The notes beneath the pieces are model-generated. The model saw only the letters and a list, made by a program, of their open reading frames with translations. It searched no databases and was not told where the DNA came from. DNA of 45,206 bases from Sphingomonadales bacterium (GTDB lineage: Bacteria > Pseudomonadota > Alphaproteobacteria > Sphingomonadales > Sphingomonadaceae): NCBI GenBank assembly GCA_028870315.1, contig JAGWPW010000132.1, positions 1-45,206 of the forward strand. The letters are read 5' to 3'. Position numbers and translations under genes: made by a program. This document shows positions 23,871-31,737 of the stretch, in pieces. Every line of letters starts with the position of its first letter. Position 1 is the stretch's first letter.

Positions 23871-24896
23871 TCAGGCCAGCCGCGGATCGACGACGGTGCG
23901 CACCGGCGCGCCGGGCGCACCCATCGCCGCGATCGCCGCGCTGACGCCGCCGACCCCCACCGTTTCGCCCAGCCATGATGCGACATCGATGCGCCCGTCG
24001 GCGATGGCGCGCAGCGCGAGGTCCATGTCCTGCGGCTCCTCGCCGCCGGCGAAATGGACGGTGAGCCGCTTGTTCTGCGCGGCGAAGACGAACAGCCGGT
24101 CCGCTTCCATGCAATAGCCGCCCATGACGATGCGCGCGTCGAAGGGGGCGGCGGCGATGATCTCGGACAGCATGCCGGGGCGCCCGACATTCTCGTAGAT
24201 CAGGCTGACCTGCCGTCCGCCGACCGGCGCATAGGGCGAGGCCTCGCGCGGATCGCACGCGACATCGGCGCCCATCGCCAGCGCCAGCGCGCGCCGCCCG
24301 GCGTCGAAATCGGCCGCGATGATCGGCGCGATGCCGAGCAGCCGCAGCCCGGCGATGACCCCGAGCCCGATCGCGCCGCAGCCGATCACCAGCGCGGCAT
24401 CGTCCCTGCTCGGCCGCCCGCGCCGTGCATGTTCGAGACCGACCGCGAGCGGCTCGATCATCGCCGCGCGCTCATCGTCGAGTGCGTCGGGCACCTCGAT
24501 CATCATCGCCGCGTCGAGCAGCATCAGCTCGCCGCAGCCGCCCGGGCAGTCGTGGCTGAAGCCGATCACCGCATGGCTGCCCTTGGCACGCATGATCGGC
24601 ACCGAGGTGACGCGGCGCCCGGGCTTCACCCTGCGCGTGGTTCCCGGTCCGTAATCGAGCAGTTCGCCGACAAATTCGTGGCCCGGCACGAAGGGCCGCG
24701 CGAAATCGAGCGCGGCATAAGGGCCGCCATGCGCGCGCGACAGGTCGATGACGTTCTGCCCGGCATGGAGGAAATGCGAATCCGACGCGCACAGGCCGCA
24801 GCGATGCGTGCGCACCAGCGCCTGTCCGGCATCGGGCACCGGATCGGGCAAGGTTCCGGTGTGGACCGTGCCGCCTTCGACATAGGCCGCCCTCAT
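23871..24896 (-). CDS. Zinc-type medium-chain alcohol dehydrogenase
   Basis: A 341-residue MDR-family dehydrogenase. The catalytic zinc region is RCGLCASDSHF (Cys36) with VPGHEFVGE supplying His and Glu. The nucleotide-binding motif is VIGCGAIGLGVIAGLRLLG. The four-Cys structural zinc lobe of classical ADHs is not visible; the corresponding region reads HDCPGGCGE. Its ATG (24896) overlaps the stop of the upstream SnoaL-like gene by four bases (ATGA), so it is the last gene of the SDR-SnoaL-ADH operon. It probably oxidises an alcohol intermediate in the same pathway as the SDRs. Confidence 0.9.
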   Translation of the reverse strand: MRAAYVEGGTVHTGTLPDPVPDAGQALVRTHRCGLCASDSHFLHAGQNVIDLSRAHGGPYAALDFARPFVPGHEFVGELLDYGPGTTRRVKPGRRVTSVPIMRAKGSHAVIGFSHDCPGGCGELMLLDAAMMIEVPDALDDERAAMIEPLAVGLEHARRGRPSRDDAALVIGCGAIGLGVIAGLRLLGIAPIIAADFDAGRRALALAMGADVACDPREASPYAPVGGRQVSLIYENVGRPGMLSEIIAAAPFDARIVMGGYCMEADRLFVFAAQNKRLTVHFAGGEEPQDMDLALRAIADGRIDVASWLGETVGVGGVSAAIAAMGAPGAPVRTVVDPRLA

Positions 24897-25402
24897 CGGC
24901 CCAGCGTCCCGAGCACGGCATAGGAGGGATCGTCGCGGTCGCGGCGCGCTGTATCGTGGCGCTTCATCGCCGTCACCTCGCGGATCTCGTCGGTTTCCAT
25001 GATCGTGTGGCGGTGATCGAGCGCCCAGTGCCCGTCGCGCTTCGACCAGCGGTCGCAATAGCGGCTGACCACGGTCATCTCGTGCAGCTTTCCGCCGCGT
25101 TCGAGGCGCAGCCGCGCGGTGACGTAAGCCTCGCTGCCCGCGCGCTCGCCGTCGAGCGCGATGACGATGTTGCTCACCTGATGGTTATGGGTGAGCAGTT
25201 GCGCATGCACCGCGCAGACATGGTCGATGAAGCCGCGGCCGCTGCCCTGAAACACGTCGGCGCCGTAATCGGCGGTTCCGTCCTCGTGCCAGATCGAATA
25301 GCCGAGTTCGTGATCGATGCGGTCCATCGCCCGGCAATAGCGATAGATCTGCTCCCTGATCGCCTCGCGGTCGGCAAGCGCTTCCGGGCCCGGGGTTTTC
25401 AT
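24893..25402 (-). CDS. SnoaL-like / NTF2-fold protein 2
   Basis: A 169-residue SnoaL-type protein: ADREAIREQIYRYCRAMDRIDHELGYSIWHEDGTADYG, then THNHQVSNIVIALDGERAGSEAYVTARLRL and the closing strand DGHWALDHRHTIMETDEIREV. AAGGAG lies 5-6 bases upstream of the ATG at 25402. It overlaps the SDR upstream (ATGA) and the ADH downstream (ATGA), giving a tightly coupled three-gene unit. Only low similarity to SnoaL-like protein 1 can be seen by eye. It may be an isomerase, a dehydratase or a non-catalytic partner. Confidence 0.85.
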   Translation of the reverse strand: MKTPGPEALADREAIREQIYRYCRAMDRIDHELGYSIWHEDGTADYGADVFQGSGRGFIDHVCAVHAQLLTHNHQVSNIVIALDGERAGSEAYVTARLRLERGGKLHEMTVVSRYCDRWSKRDGHWALDHRHTIMETDEIREVTAMKRHDTARRDRDDPSYAVLGTLGR

Positions 25403-26208
25403 GCCTTCTCCTTCGCGACATAGCCCGCCGACATCGCCTTGACCGCGAGCAGCCGCGCCTGGCGCTGCGCCGGCGAGATCGGCGACATGCCGGTGCCATG
25501 CTCGTCCTCGCCCCAATTGTGGACCGCGATCCGCCCGAGCCGTTCCAGCCCGACGCGGGCGACCTCCTCGGGCCGGGCCATGCCGTCGGGCACCGGCTGG
25601 CCGGCAAGTTCGAGCGAGCGGCGATGCGCGGGCGTGTCGGTGCGGCCCAGGATCAGGCTCAGCACGTCGATGCCCGCCTCGCCCAGTTCGGACCACAGCG
25701 CCTCGCCGAAATTGAGCGCGAAACCCTTGGCGGCGGTATAGACCGCCAGCCCGTGCAGCCCGCCATAACAGGCGCCCGAGCCGACGAGGATCATCCCGCC
25801 GCGCCGGCGCGCGCGCATGGCGCGGCCCAGCCAGTGGCAATTGCGCATGGTGGTCAGGACATTGAGCGTCACCAGCCCGTCCCATTCGGCGATGTCGCGG
25901 TCGAGAAAGCGGCTGTTGACCGTGTCGGCGCCGGCATTGGCGATATAAAGGCCGATCTCGCGCCCGCCCGCCGCCTCGGCGACGCGCGCAGCGGCGTCGG
26001 GCCGGGCGAGATCGACCGAGGCGGTGACGCATTGCCGGCCGAGCGCGCGAATCTCCGCAGCGAGCGCGGCGAGCGGCGCCTCGCGCCGGGCGATGAGCAC
26101 GCAATCGAGCCCGCGCCGCGCCACGGCGCGCGCAAAGGCGCTGCCGGTCCCTTCCGAAGCGCCGGTGATGAGCGCCCAGGGGCCGTATTTCCGGGTGAAA
26201 TCCATCAT
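25399..26208 (-). CDS. SDR-family oxidoreductase 2
   Basis: A 269-residue short-chain dehydrogenase. It starts MDFTRKYGPWALITGASEGTGSAFA (cofactor loop TGASEGTG), then IANAG, catalytic Ser in VGSGACYGG and YTAAK as YxxxK. GGGAGG precedes two adjacent ATGs (26208 and 26205); 26205 has the better spacing. The sequence resembles the branch with a C-terminal cap helix that acts on ketones or fatty/steroid-like substrates. First gene of the SDR-SnoaL-ADH operon; a promoter should lie between 26209 and about 26350. Confidence 0.9.
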   Translation of the reverse strand: MMDFTRKYGPWALITGASEGTGSAFARAVARRGLDCVLIARREAPLAALAAEIRALGRQCVTASVDLARPDAAARVAEAAGGREIGLYIANAGADTVNSRFLDRDIAEWDGLVTLNVLTTMRNCHWLGRAMRARRRGGMILVGSGACYGGLHGLAVYTAAKGFALNFGEALWSELGEAGIDVLSLILGRTDTPAHRRSLELAGQPVPDGMARPEEVARVGLERLGRIAVHNWGEDEHGTGMSPISPAQRQARLLAVKAMSAGYVAKEKA

Positions 26209-26302
26209 CGCCTCCCGTCGGCTGCGGGAGCAAGGCTGGCGCGCCTGTCGATCCGGTCGGATCGGCGCTCCGGTGGCTGGCTTGCCGCATTTTCCCAAGC
26301 TC

Positions 26303-26319
26303 CCGGGCATGGTGCCCGG
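26303..26319. promoter_or_regulatory. Inverted repeat upstream of the SDR operon
   Basis: CCGGGCA (26303-26309), TGG, TGCCCGG (26313-26319): perfect 7-base arms about 95 bases before the SDR start. It could be an operator or a weak hairpin. Confidence 0.35.
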
Positions 26320-26501
26320 TGCCTGGAGTGCTCTAGGCTCACCGCCTTGAACCCGCCATCGCGAATTGGCGATCCGGCCGAGACAACGCCGGTGCGAAGA
26401 CCGCCTTGCAGGTGCGACGGCGCGCTGGCGCCCCCGCCATTGCCAGCACGTCCGCATCGCCGGCGGGCGACCTGTCACTAAAATTTACACTTTCTGATCA
26501 G

Positions 26502-26518
26502 CAGCTTTTTCAAAGCTG
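26502..26518. promoter_or_regulatory. Inverted repeat, possible enhancer site for the sigma-54 promoter
   Basis: CAGCTTT (26502-26508), TTC, AAAGCTG (26512-26518): perfect 7-base arms. The centre is about 67 bases upstream of the expected start site, in the range used by NtrC-type activators. Confidence 0.45.
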
Positions 26519-26550
26519 ACAAGCGATTGATTGATTAACGAATCATTAAT

Positions 26551-26566
26551 TGGCATGATTTTTGCT
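26551..26566 (+). promoter_or_regulatory. Sigma-54 (RpoN) promoter of the PEP-CTERM gene
   Basis: TGGCATGATTTTTGCT matches the -24/-12 consensus TGGCAYGN4TTGCW at every defined position. GG (26552-26553) and GC (26564-26565) are separated by exactly 10 bases. Transcription would begin near 26577, giving a leader of about 100 bases. PEP-CTERM genes are known to be under RpoN with the PrsK/PrsR system in some bacteria. Confidence 0.75.
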
Positions 26567-26676
26567 TACCGCTCAAGCGGCATTGGCGTCGATCGGCTCC
26601 AAAAAACAGCCGTTCATCGGCTGCATGGCTCAGGAATCGGCGGCGCCATGCCGGGATTTGATCATGGAGATGAGGC

Positions 26677-27438
26677 ATGAAACTGGTTTCATGGAGAGGC
26701 GCGCTGCTGGCGGTCCTCGCGCAGCCGGCATTCTTCGCGGTGCCGGCGCAGGCGGGGCAGACGCAGGTCGCAACGATATCGGGTTGCTACGACTGCCTTG
26801 GCCAATTCGATACGCCGGTGCTGGTGATCAACAATTCGACCGGTGGCACGATCACCAATGCGCAGATGCTTCTGACCGGCTATCAGGGCGACAATAACGG
26901 GCAGTCCGCGACGGTGTCGCTAGGCACGCTGGCGGCGGGATCGACCCAGCTCAACTGGGGCGGCCTGCCCGGCTCCAACGGTTCGACCAGTCCGTTCAAC
27001 CTGACCGCCTATGACTATGACGACGAGTTCATAAACACCCAATACCAGATCCCGACGTCAGATTGCGGCAATGTCCTGGGCTGTGTTTCCGGCGGGGGAC
27101 CGCAGTGGTATGCGCAGACGGGCAATTTCGAGGTGACCTTCAGCGGCACCGTTTCGGGCGGCCAATATGACGGCCAGTCAGTGTATGCCCAGTTCACGCC
27201 CGCCAACAACGCCACCGGCGGCTTCGTTCCCTGGGAAGGGCTGGACGCGACCGGCTATTCCGAACAGCCCTGCTGCGATCAGCACAGCGGCACGGTGACT
27301 GGCGATCTCGCCAACATCTTCCTCGGGACCGCCCCGCCGCCGGGGGTGCCCGAACCGGCGACCTGGGCGATGATGCTGGCGGGTTTCGCGGTGGTGGGCG
27401 CGGGCCTGCGCCGCCGCGCGACGGTCGCGCTCGCCTGA
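26677..27438 (+). CDS. PEPxxWA-CTERM sorting-domain protein
   Basis: A 253-residue exported protein. Signal peptide MKLVSWRGALLAVLAQPAFFAVPAQA; a Ser/Thr/Gly/Asn-rich body with six cysteines in three close pairs (CYDC, CGNVLGC, CC); C-terminal VPEPATWAMMLAGFAVVGAGLRRR. This is the complete tripartite signal (PEP at residues 225-227, hydrophobic helix, basic cluster) recognised by an exosortase-type transpeptidase. It should be anchored or released at the cell surface and may join an exopolysaccharide matrix. No exosortase gene is in the window. GATGAGG lies just before the ATG, and transcription is probably sigma-54 dependent. Confidence 0.92.
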   Translation: MKLVSWRGALLAVLAQPAFFAVPAQAGQTQVATISGCYDCLGQFDTPVLVINNSTGGTITNAQMLLTGYQGDNNGQSATVSLGTLAAGSTQLNWGGLPGSNGSTSPFNLTAYDYDDEFINTQYQIPTSDCGNVLGCVSGGGPQWYAQTGNFEVTFSGTVSGGQYDGQSVYAQFTPANNATGGFVPWEGLDATGYSEQPCCDQHSGTVTGDLANIFLGTAPPPGVPEPATWAMMLAGFAVVGAGLRRRATVALA

Positions 27439-27463
27439 CGGCGCGGTCCTGACGGTCCGGACA

Positions 27464-27495
27464 CCATCCTGCGCGCATTCAACCGCGCGGGATGG
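27464..27495. terminator. Bidirectional terminator hairpin
   Basis: Arms CCATCCTGCGCG (27464-27475) and CGCGCGGGATGG (27484-27495), 12 bp with one T-G pair and an 8-base loop. It lies between the convergent PEP-CTERM and L,D-transpeptidase genes and is followed by GGTTTTC on the plus strand. Confidence 0.65.
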
Positions 27496-27508
27496 CGCCG
27501 GCCGGTTT

Positions 27509-28120
27509 TCACCCGGATTTGCAGGCGAACAGCAGCCGCCCCGGCGCAAGCCTTGCGAGCACTTCGCCGACCGCCAGCGGTGACACCGCAAAGCAGCCCT
27601 CGCTGCGTCCGACCCGGCCTTGGGTGCGCGCCATCTCGGCGCTGACATAGGTGGCGGGGTGGATGACGATGCCGCGTTCGCGCGCGAGGCTGTTTGCCGC
27701 ATCGAGCCCGTCGAGCCGCAGCGCGTGGCCGTGCCGGCCGTGATAAAGCTCGCGGGTGACGAACGCGCCCTCGCACGAGGCGTTCGAGCCCGGCCGGTTC
27801 GAGAGATGCTCGACAAGCCCGAGATTGCGCGGATCGGAGCCGCGGCCATGCGCGACGAGATGGCTCGCGATCAGCCGTCCGCCCGCGACATCGACCATCT
27901 GGAAGCGCTCTTCCTCCGAGCGTTGCGCGAAATCGACGATGCCGATGACATCGCGATGCGCCACCTCGCCGCGATGCGAATCGAGCGCCGCCAGCGCCAG
28001 CGGCAGCAGCGCCGGGCGCGGCGCCTGGGCGACAGCAGCGAAAACAGTGCGGGGAGCAACGGCAAGGCCCGTAGCCCCCGCCGACAGCGCGCCGAGCAAA
28101 CGGCGCCGGTTGACGTTCAT
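27509..28120 (-). CDS. Murein L,D-transpeptidase catalytic-domain family protein
   Basis: A 203-residue exported protein. The N-terminus NVNRRRLLGALSAGATGLAVA looks like a Tat signal (RR followed by LL and a hydrophobic stretch). The catalytic part has HGRGSDP, then HPATYVS and SEGCFAVSP with the cysteine nucleophile, a pattern of the YkuD-related L,D-transpeptidase catalytic-domain family. These act on peptidoglycan crosslinks or tethered proteins in the periplasm. Start at ATG 28120 chosen because it gives the signal peptide directly. Divergent from recQ. Confidence 0.85.
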   Translation of the reverse strand: MNVNRRRLLGALSAGATGLAVAPRTVFAAVAQAPRPALLPLALAALDSHRGEVAHRDVIGIVDFAQRSEEERFQMVDVAGGRLIASHLVAHGRGSDPRNLGLVEHLSNRPGSNASCEGAFVTRELYHGRHGHALRLDGLDAANSLARERGIVIHPATYVSAEMARTQGRVGRSEGCFAVSPLAVGEVLARLAPGRLLFACKSG

Positions 28121-28308
28121 GTGTGACCGGATTTGTTGGCAGGATGCTTTGTTGCATCTGTGGGGACGATCGCGGCGAATTTGAACAATGCCGTCCGATT
28201 TGCGCGATAAACCGCAAGGCGTTTGCGACGAAGCGTTGGCCGCTGCGGGAACCATCGCGCCCGGGTCGTTATCCACCGCGCGGGGTGCCACCCGCCCGCG
28301 CCTTCGCC

Positions 28309-28314
28309 TATAGC
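28309..28314 (+). promoter_or_regulatory. -10-like TATAGC before recQ (leaderless candidate)
   Basis: TATAGC ends 6 bases before the recQ ATG at 28321 in the context CGCCTATAGCGCG, matching the element at 2948. There is no ribosome-binding site between them. Confidence 0.45.
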
Positions 28315-28320
28315 GCGGCG

Positions 28321-30090
28321 ATGACCTGCGATCCCTTGCTGCTGCTCCGCGAGATTTTCGGCTTCGAACGCTTCCGCGGCGTGCAGGAGACGGTGGTCCG
28401 GCGCGTGCTGGCGGGCGGCGACACGCTGGCGGTGATGCCCACCGGCGCCGGCAAATCGCTGTGCTACCAGTTGCCCGCGCTGGCGTTGCCGGGTTGCTGC
28501 GTCGTCGTCTCGCCGCTCATCGCGCTGATGCACGACCAGCTGCGCGCGGCGCGCGCGCTCGGCATCCGCGCCGCCAGCCTGACCTCGGTCGATGCCGACT
28601 GGCGCGACACGCTGCGCCGGCTCGAAGCGGGCGAGCTCGACCTGCTCTATGTCGCGCCCGAGCGCGCGACCACCCCCGCCTTTCAGGAGATGCTGGCCGG
28701 GGTCGAGGTTGCGCTCTTCGCCATCGACGAGGCGCATTGCGTCTCTGAATGGGGGCATGACTTCCGCCCCGATTACCGCCTGCTGCGCCCGCTGCTCGAC
28801 CGTTTCGCGGTGCCGCGGCTCGCGCTGACCGCCACCGCCGACCACCACACCCGCGAGGATATCCTGCGCGAGCTGGGAATCGCCGGTGACGGGCTGATCG
28901 TTGCCGGCTTCGATCGGCCCAATATCCGCTACACCGTGCAGCCGCGCGATTCGCGTGGCGGCGATGTCGGCCGGCTGGTCGCCGCCAGTCCGGGCTGCGG
29001 CATCGTCTATGTGCCGACCCGGGCGATGGCCGAAAGGCTGGCTGCAACGCTGGCGCACGCCGATCGCCCGGTGCGCGCCTATCATGCCGGGCTGCCGGCC
29101 GAGGCGCGCGCCGCCAACCAGGCCGCCTTCCAGGCGAGCGAGGAGATGGTGATGGTCGCCACCGTCGCCTTCGGCATGGGCATTGACAAGCCCGATGTCC
29201 GTTTCGTCATCCATGCGGGCCTGCCCAAGTCGATCGAGGCCTATTACCAGGAAAGCGGCCGCGCCGGGCGCGACGGCGATCCCGCGCAGGCGACGCTGCT
29301 GTGGGGTGCGGCTGATTTCGCGCTCGCCCGCCAGCGCCTCGTCGAAATCGACAGCCAGCGCCAGCCCGCCGAACGCACCCGCATCGAGGCGCTCGGCGCC
29401 TTCGTCGAGACCGGCACCTGTCGCCGCGCGGTGCTGCTGCGCCACTTCGGCGAAAGCCCGGCCGCGACCTGCGGCAATTGCGACAATTGCCTCGCCCCGC
29501 CGGCGCGCCGCGACGTGCGCGAGATCGCCCAGAAGCTGCTCTCGGCGGTCTATCGCACCGGTCAAAGCTTCGGCCTCGCGCATGTCGAGGCGGTGCTGAC
29601 CGGGCGCAGCAACGAACGCATAGAGGCGCGCGGCCACCACCGCCTGTCGGTTTATGGCATCGTCGGCGCCGAGGAGGCGCCGCTCATCAAGCCCGTCGCC
29701 CGCGCCCTCACCGTGCGCGGGGCGCTCGCCACCACCGAACACGGCGGGCTGATGCTGGGCGAGACCGCGCGCAGCTATCTGCAAGGCGCCGAGGATGTTT
29801 CGCTCGTCCTGCCACCGGCCCGGCCGGGACGCGACAAGCGCCGCCGCGCCGAAGCCGGGGACGTGCATGATCCGCTGTTCGAGGCGCTGCGCGCCTGCCG
29901 CCGCGACCTCGCCCGCGAAGCCGCGGTGCCACCCTATGTCATCTTCCATGACAGCACGTTGCGCGACATGGCCCGCCTGCGCCCGCGCTCGGACGCCGAA
30001 CTGGCCGAGGTCAGCGGGGTGGGCGCGCGCAAGCGCGAGGCCTATGGCGCGGCGTTTCTCGCGGTGATCGCGCGCTTCGCGCCCGGGTGA
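28321..30090 (+). CDS. recQ: ATP-dependent DNA helicase RecQ
   Basis: A 589-residue 3'-5' helicase of recombination and replication restart. Walker A is MPTGAGKSLCYQLPA (lysine about residue 45), the DEAH box is IDEAHC, and the motif VI region reads YYQESGRAGRDGDP. The RQC zinc cysteines are C(RRAVLLRHFGE..)C, then CGNCDNC, and the C-terminal HRDC domain begins near HDPLFEALRACRR. Full length. The ATG at 28321 follows the first possible transcript position given the -10-like element; the frame is open further left but has no support there. Monocistronic, divergent from the L,D-transpeptidase gene. Confidence 0.97.
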   Translation: MTCDPLLLLREIFGFERFRGVQETVVRRVLAGGDTLAVMPTGAGKSLCYQLPALALPGCCVVVSPLIALMHDQLRAARALGIRAASLTSVDADWRDTLRRLEAGELDLLYVAPERATTPAFQEMLAGVEVALFAIDEAHCVSEWGHDFRPDYRLLRPLLDRFAVPRLALTATADHHTREDILRELGIAGDGLIVAGFDRPNIRYTVQPRDSRGGDVGRLVAASPGCGIVYVPTRAMAERLAATLAHADRPVRAYHAGLPAEARAANQAAFQASEEMVMVATVAFGMGIDKPDVRFVIHAGLPKSIEAYYQESGRAGRDGDPAQATLLWGAADFALARQRLVEIDSQRQPAERTRIEALGAFVETGTCRRAVLLRHFGESPAATCGNCDNCLAPPARRDVREIAQKLLSAVYRTGQSFGLAHVEAVLTGRSNERIEARGHHRLSVYGIVGAEEAPLIKPVARALTVRGALATTEHGGLMLGETARSYLQGAEDVSLVLPPARPGRDKRRRAEAGDVHDPLFEALRACRRDLAREAAVPPYVIFHDSTLRDMARLRPRSDAELAEVSGVGARKREAYGAAFLAVIARFAPG

Positions 30091-30173
30091 AGGCAAAAGC
30101 GTGATTCCGGGGCTGCTGGCCTTCGGATTGGTGCACTTTTTCTCTCCAGCCCACTTGCGACAATCTGTTAACT

Positions 30174-30503
30174 ATGGAAGATTCGCTGGCCATGGCGAGG
30201 GGCAGGCGCGAAACAAGGCTGGCGCGGGAGCGCGTGGTGCAGGGCGCGGCGTTGTGCTGCCTTCTGGTGCTCGGCGCGATCGCGGTGATCGGGCCGAGCG
30301 GATTGCTCGCCTGGGGCGAGAACCGGCGGCTTCTGGTCGAGCATCGTCAGGAAATCCGCGATCTCACGCATCAGCGCGATGTGCTGGCGAACCGGGTGCG
30401 GCTGCTCGATCCCAACCATGTCGATCCCGATCTCGCGGGCGAGCTGCTGCGCGCCAAGCTCAATGTGGTGCATCCTGACGAGATGGTGCTGCTGGTTCAC
30501 TGA
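30174..30503 (+). CDS. ftsB: Cell-division protein FtsB/DivIC (septum formation initiator)
   Basis: A 109-residue bitopic inner-membrane protein. It has a short cytoplasmic basic segment, one transmembrane helix (about 24-45, GAALCCLLVLGAIAVIGPSGLLA) and a periplasmic coiled coil (about 50-75, ENRRLLVEHRQEIRDLTHQRDVLANRVRLL). It forms the FtsQBL divisome subcomplex. Location just upstream of pdhA fits many sphingomonads. GACAAT at 30159-30164 could be the -10. An in-frame ATG at 30192 is an alternative start that would remove six residues. Confidence 0.9.
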   Translation: MEDSLAMARGRRETRLARERVVQGAALCCLLVLGAIAVIGPSGLLAWGENRRLLVEHRQEIRDLTHQRDVLANRVRLLDPNHVDPDLAGELLRAKLNVVHPDEMVLLVH

Positions 30504-30627
30504 GCGCCGGCGACCGCTGGCGGCACCTGCGCGATTCTCCGGATGGATTTCGCGATCTGCGGCCTTTCGGTTTGTCGGCATGCGGCTATATGGACTTCTC
30601 TTCCGAAGCTCGAATGGGGGCGTTCCC

Positions 30628-31737
30628 TTGGCCAGATCCGCCAGAACCAGCGAAATATCGAAGGCAAAGGCGGCAGCGTCCGCGCGGCCCGCGCCGCGTG
30701 CGGAGGAGGGGCAGGATGCGATCCAGCTTCGCAGCCTCCAGCTCGCGCATGAGGCCGAGAGCCGCTATCGGGCGTCCGATGAGGAACTGCTTCATTTTTA
30801 TGAGCAGATGGTGCTCATCCGCCGCTTCGAGGAGAAGGCGGGGCAGCTTTATGGCCTCGGGCTGATCGGCGGCTTCTGCCATCTCTACATCGGCCAGGAA
30901 GCGGTGGCGGTGGGGGTGCAGTCGGCGCTCGATCCGGCGCGTGACAGCGTCATCACCGGCTATCGCGACCATGGCCACATGCTGGCCTACGGGATCGATC
31001 CCAAGGTGATCATGGCCGAGCTGACCGGGCGTGCGGCGGGGATTTCGCGTGGCAAGGGCGGCTCGATGCATATGTTCAGCGTCGAGCACAAGTTCTATGG
31101 CGGGCATGGCATCGTCGGCGCGCAGGTCTCGCTGGGGACAGGCCTTGCCTTCGCGCATAAATACCGCGGCGATGGCGGGGCTTGCGTCGCCTATTTCGGC
31201 GATGGCGCGGCCAACCAGGGCCAGGTCTATGAAAGCTTCAACATGGCGAGCCTGTGGCAGCTGCCCATCGTCTATGTCGTCGAGAACAACGGCTATGCCA
31301 TGGGCACCGCGGTCAGGCGCGGCTCGGCCGAGACGCATTTCTACCGCCGCGGCACCGCCTTTCGCATCCCCGGCCTGCCGGTGAACGGCATGGATGTGCT
31401 CGAAGTGCGCCGCGCGACCGACATCGCCATCGCATATGTGCGCGCCGGCAACGGGCCGGTGCTGCTCGAATTCAACACCTATCGCTACCGCGGCCATTCG
31501 ATGTCCGACCCGGCGAAATACCGCACCCGCGAGGAAGTGCAGGAAATGCGCGAGAAGCACGATCCCATCGACCATGCGCGCGACGAACTGCTGAAGCGCG
31601 GCGTTGCCGAGGACGCGATCAAGGCGATCGACAAGAAGCTGCGCAGCGTGGTCACCGAGGCCGCCGATTTCGCCGAAAACTCGCCCGAGCCCGACCTTTG
31701 CGAGCTTGGCACCGACGTGCTGGTGGAGAGCTACTGA
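30628..31737 (+). CDS. pdhA: Pyruvate dehydrogenase E1 component, alpha subunit
   Basis: A 369-residue thiamine-diphosphate-dependent E1-alpha. It decarboxylates pyruvate and, with E1-beta, passes the acetyl group to lipoamide. The ThDP motif is [51 protein letters not shown] is the phosphorylation-loop region conserved with mitochondrial enzymes. The start was taken at TTG 30628 after GGGGGCG because the following Lys/Ala-rich leader is typical; ATG 30580 in frame would add 16 residues. Its TGA overlaps the ATG of pdhB (TGATG). Confidence 0.95.
   Translation: MARSARTSEISKAKAAASARPAPRAEEGQDAIQLRSLQLAHEAESRYRASDEELLHFYEQMVLIRRFEEKAGQLYGLGLIGGFCHLYIGQEAVAVGVQSALDPARDSVITGYRDHGHMLAYGIDPKVIMAELTGRAAGISRGKGGSMHMFSVEHKFYGGHGIVGAQVSLGTGLAFAHKYRGDGGACVAYFGDGAANQGQVYESFNMASLWQLPIVYVVENNGYAMGTAVRRGSAETHFYRRGTAFRIPGLPVNGMDVLEVRRATDIAIAYVRAGNGPVLLEFNTYRYRGHSMSDPAKYRTREEVQEMREKHDPIDHARDELLKRGVAEDAIKAIDKKLRSVVTEAADFAENSPEPDLCELGTDVLVESY

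Larger units (their letters stand above)
26209..26676. other. 468-base intergenic regulatory region
   Basis: No plausible gene. The left half is GC-rich and should hold the promoter of the leftward SDR operon; it contains a 7-3-7 inverted repeat (26303-26319). From about 26475 to 26575 the DNA becomes distinctly AT-rich and carries an inverted repeat (26502-26518), a shorter one, TGATT-N4-AATCA (26532-26545), and a sigma-54 promoter (26551-26566). The last 100 bases are the leader of the PEP-CTERM gene. Confidence 0.7.

Noticed and set aside
28143..28158. GATGC-N6-GCATC inverted repeat upstream of the L,D-transpeptidase gene
   Set aside because: Five-base arms are expected by chance at this GC content, and nothing else supports an operator.
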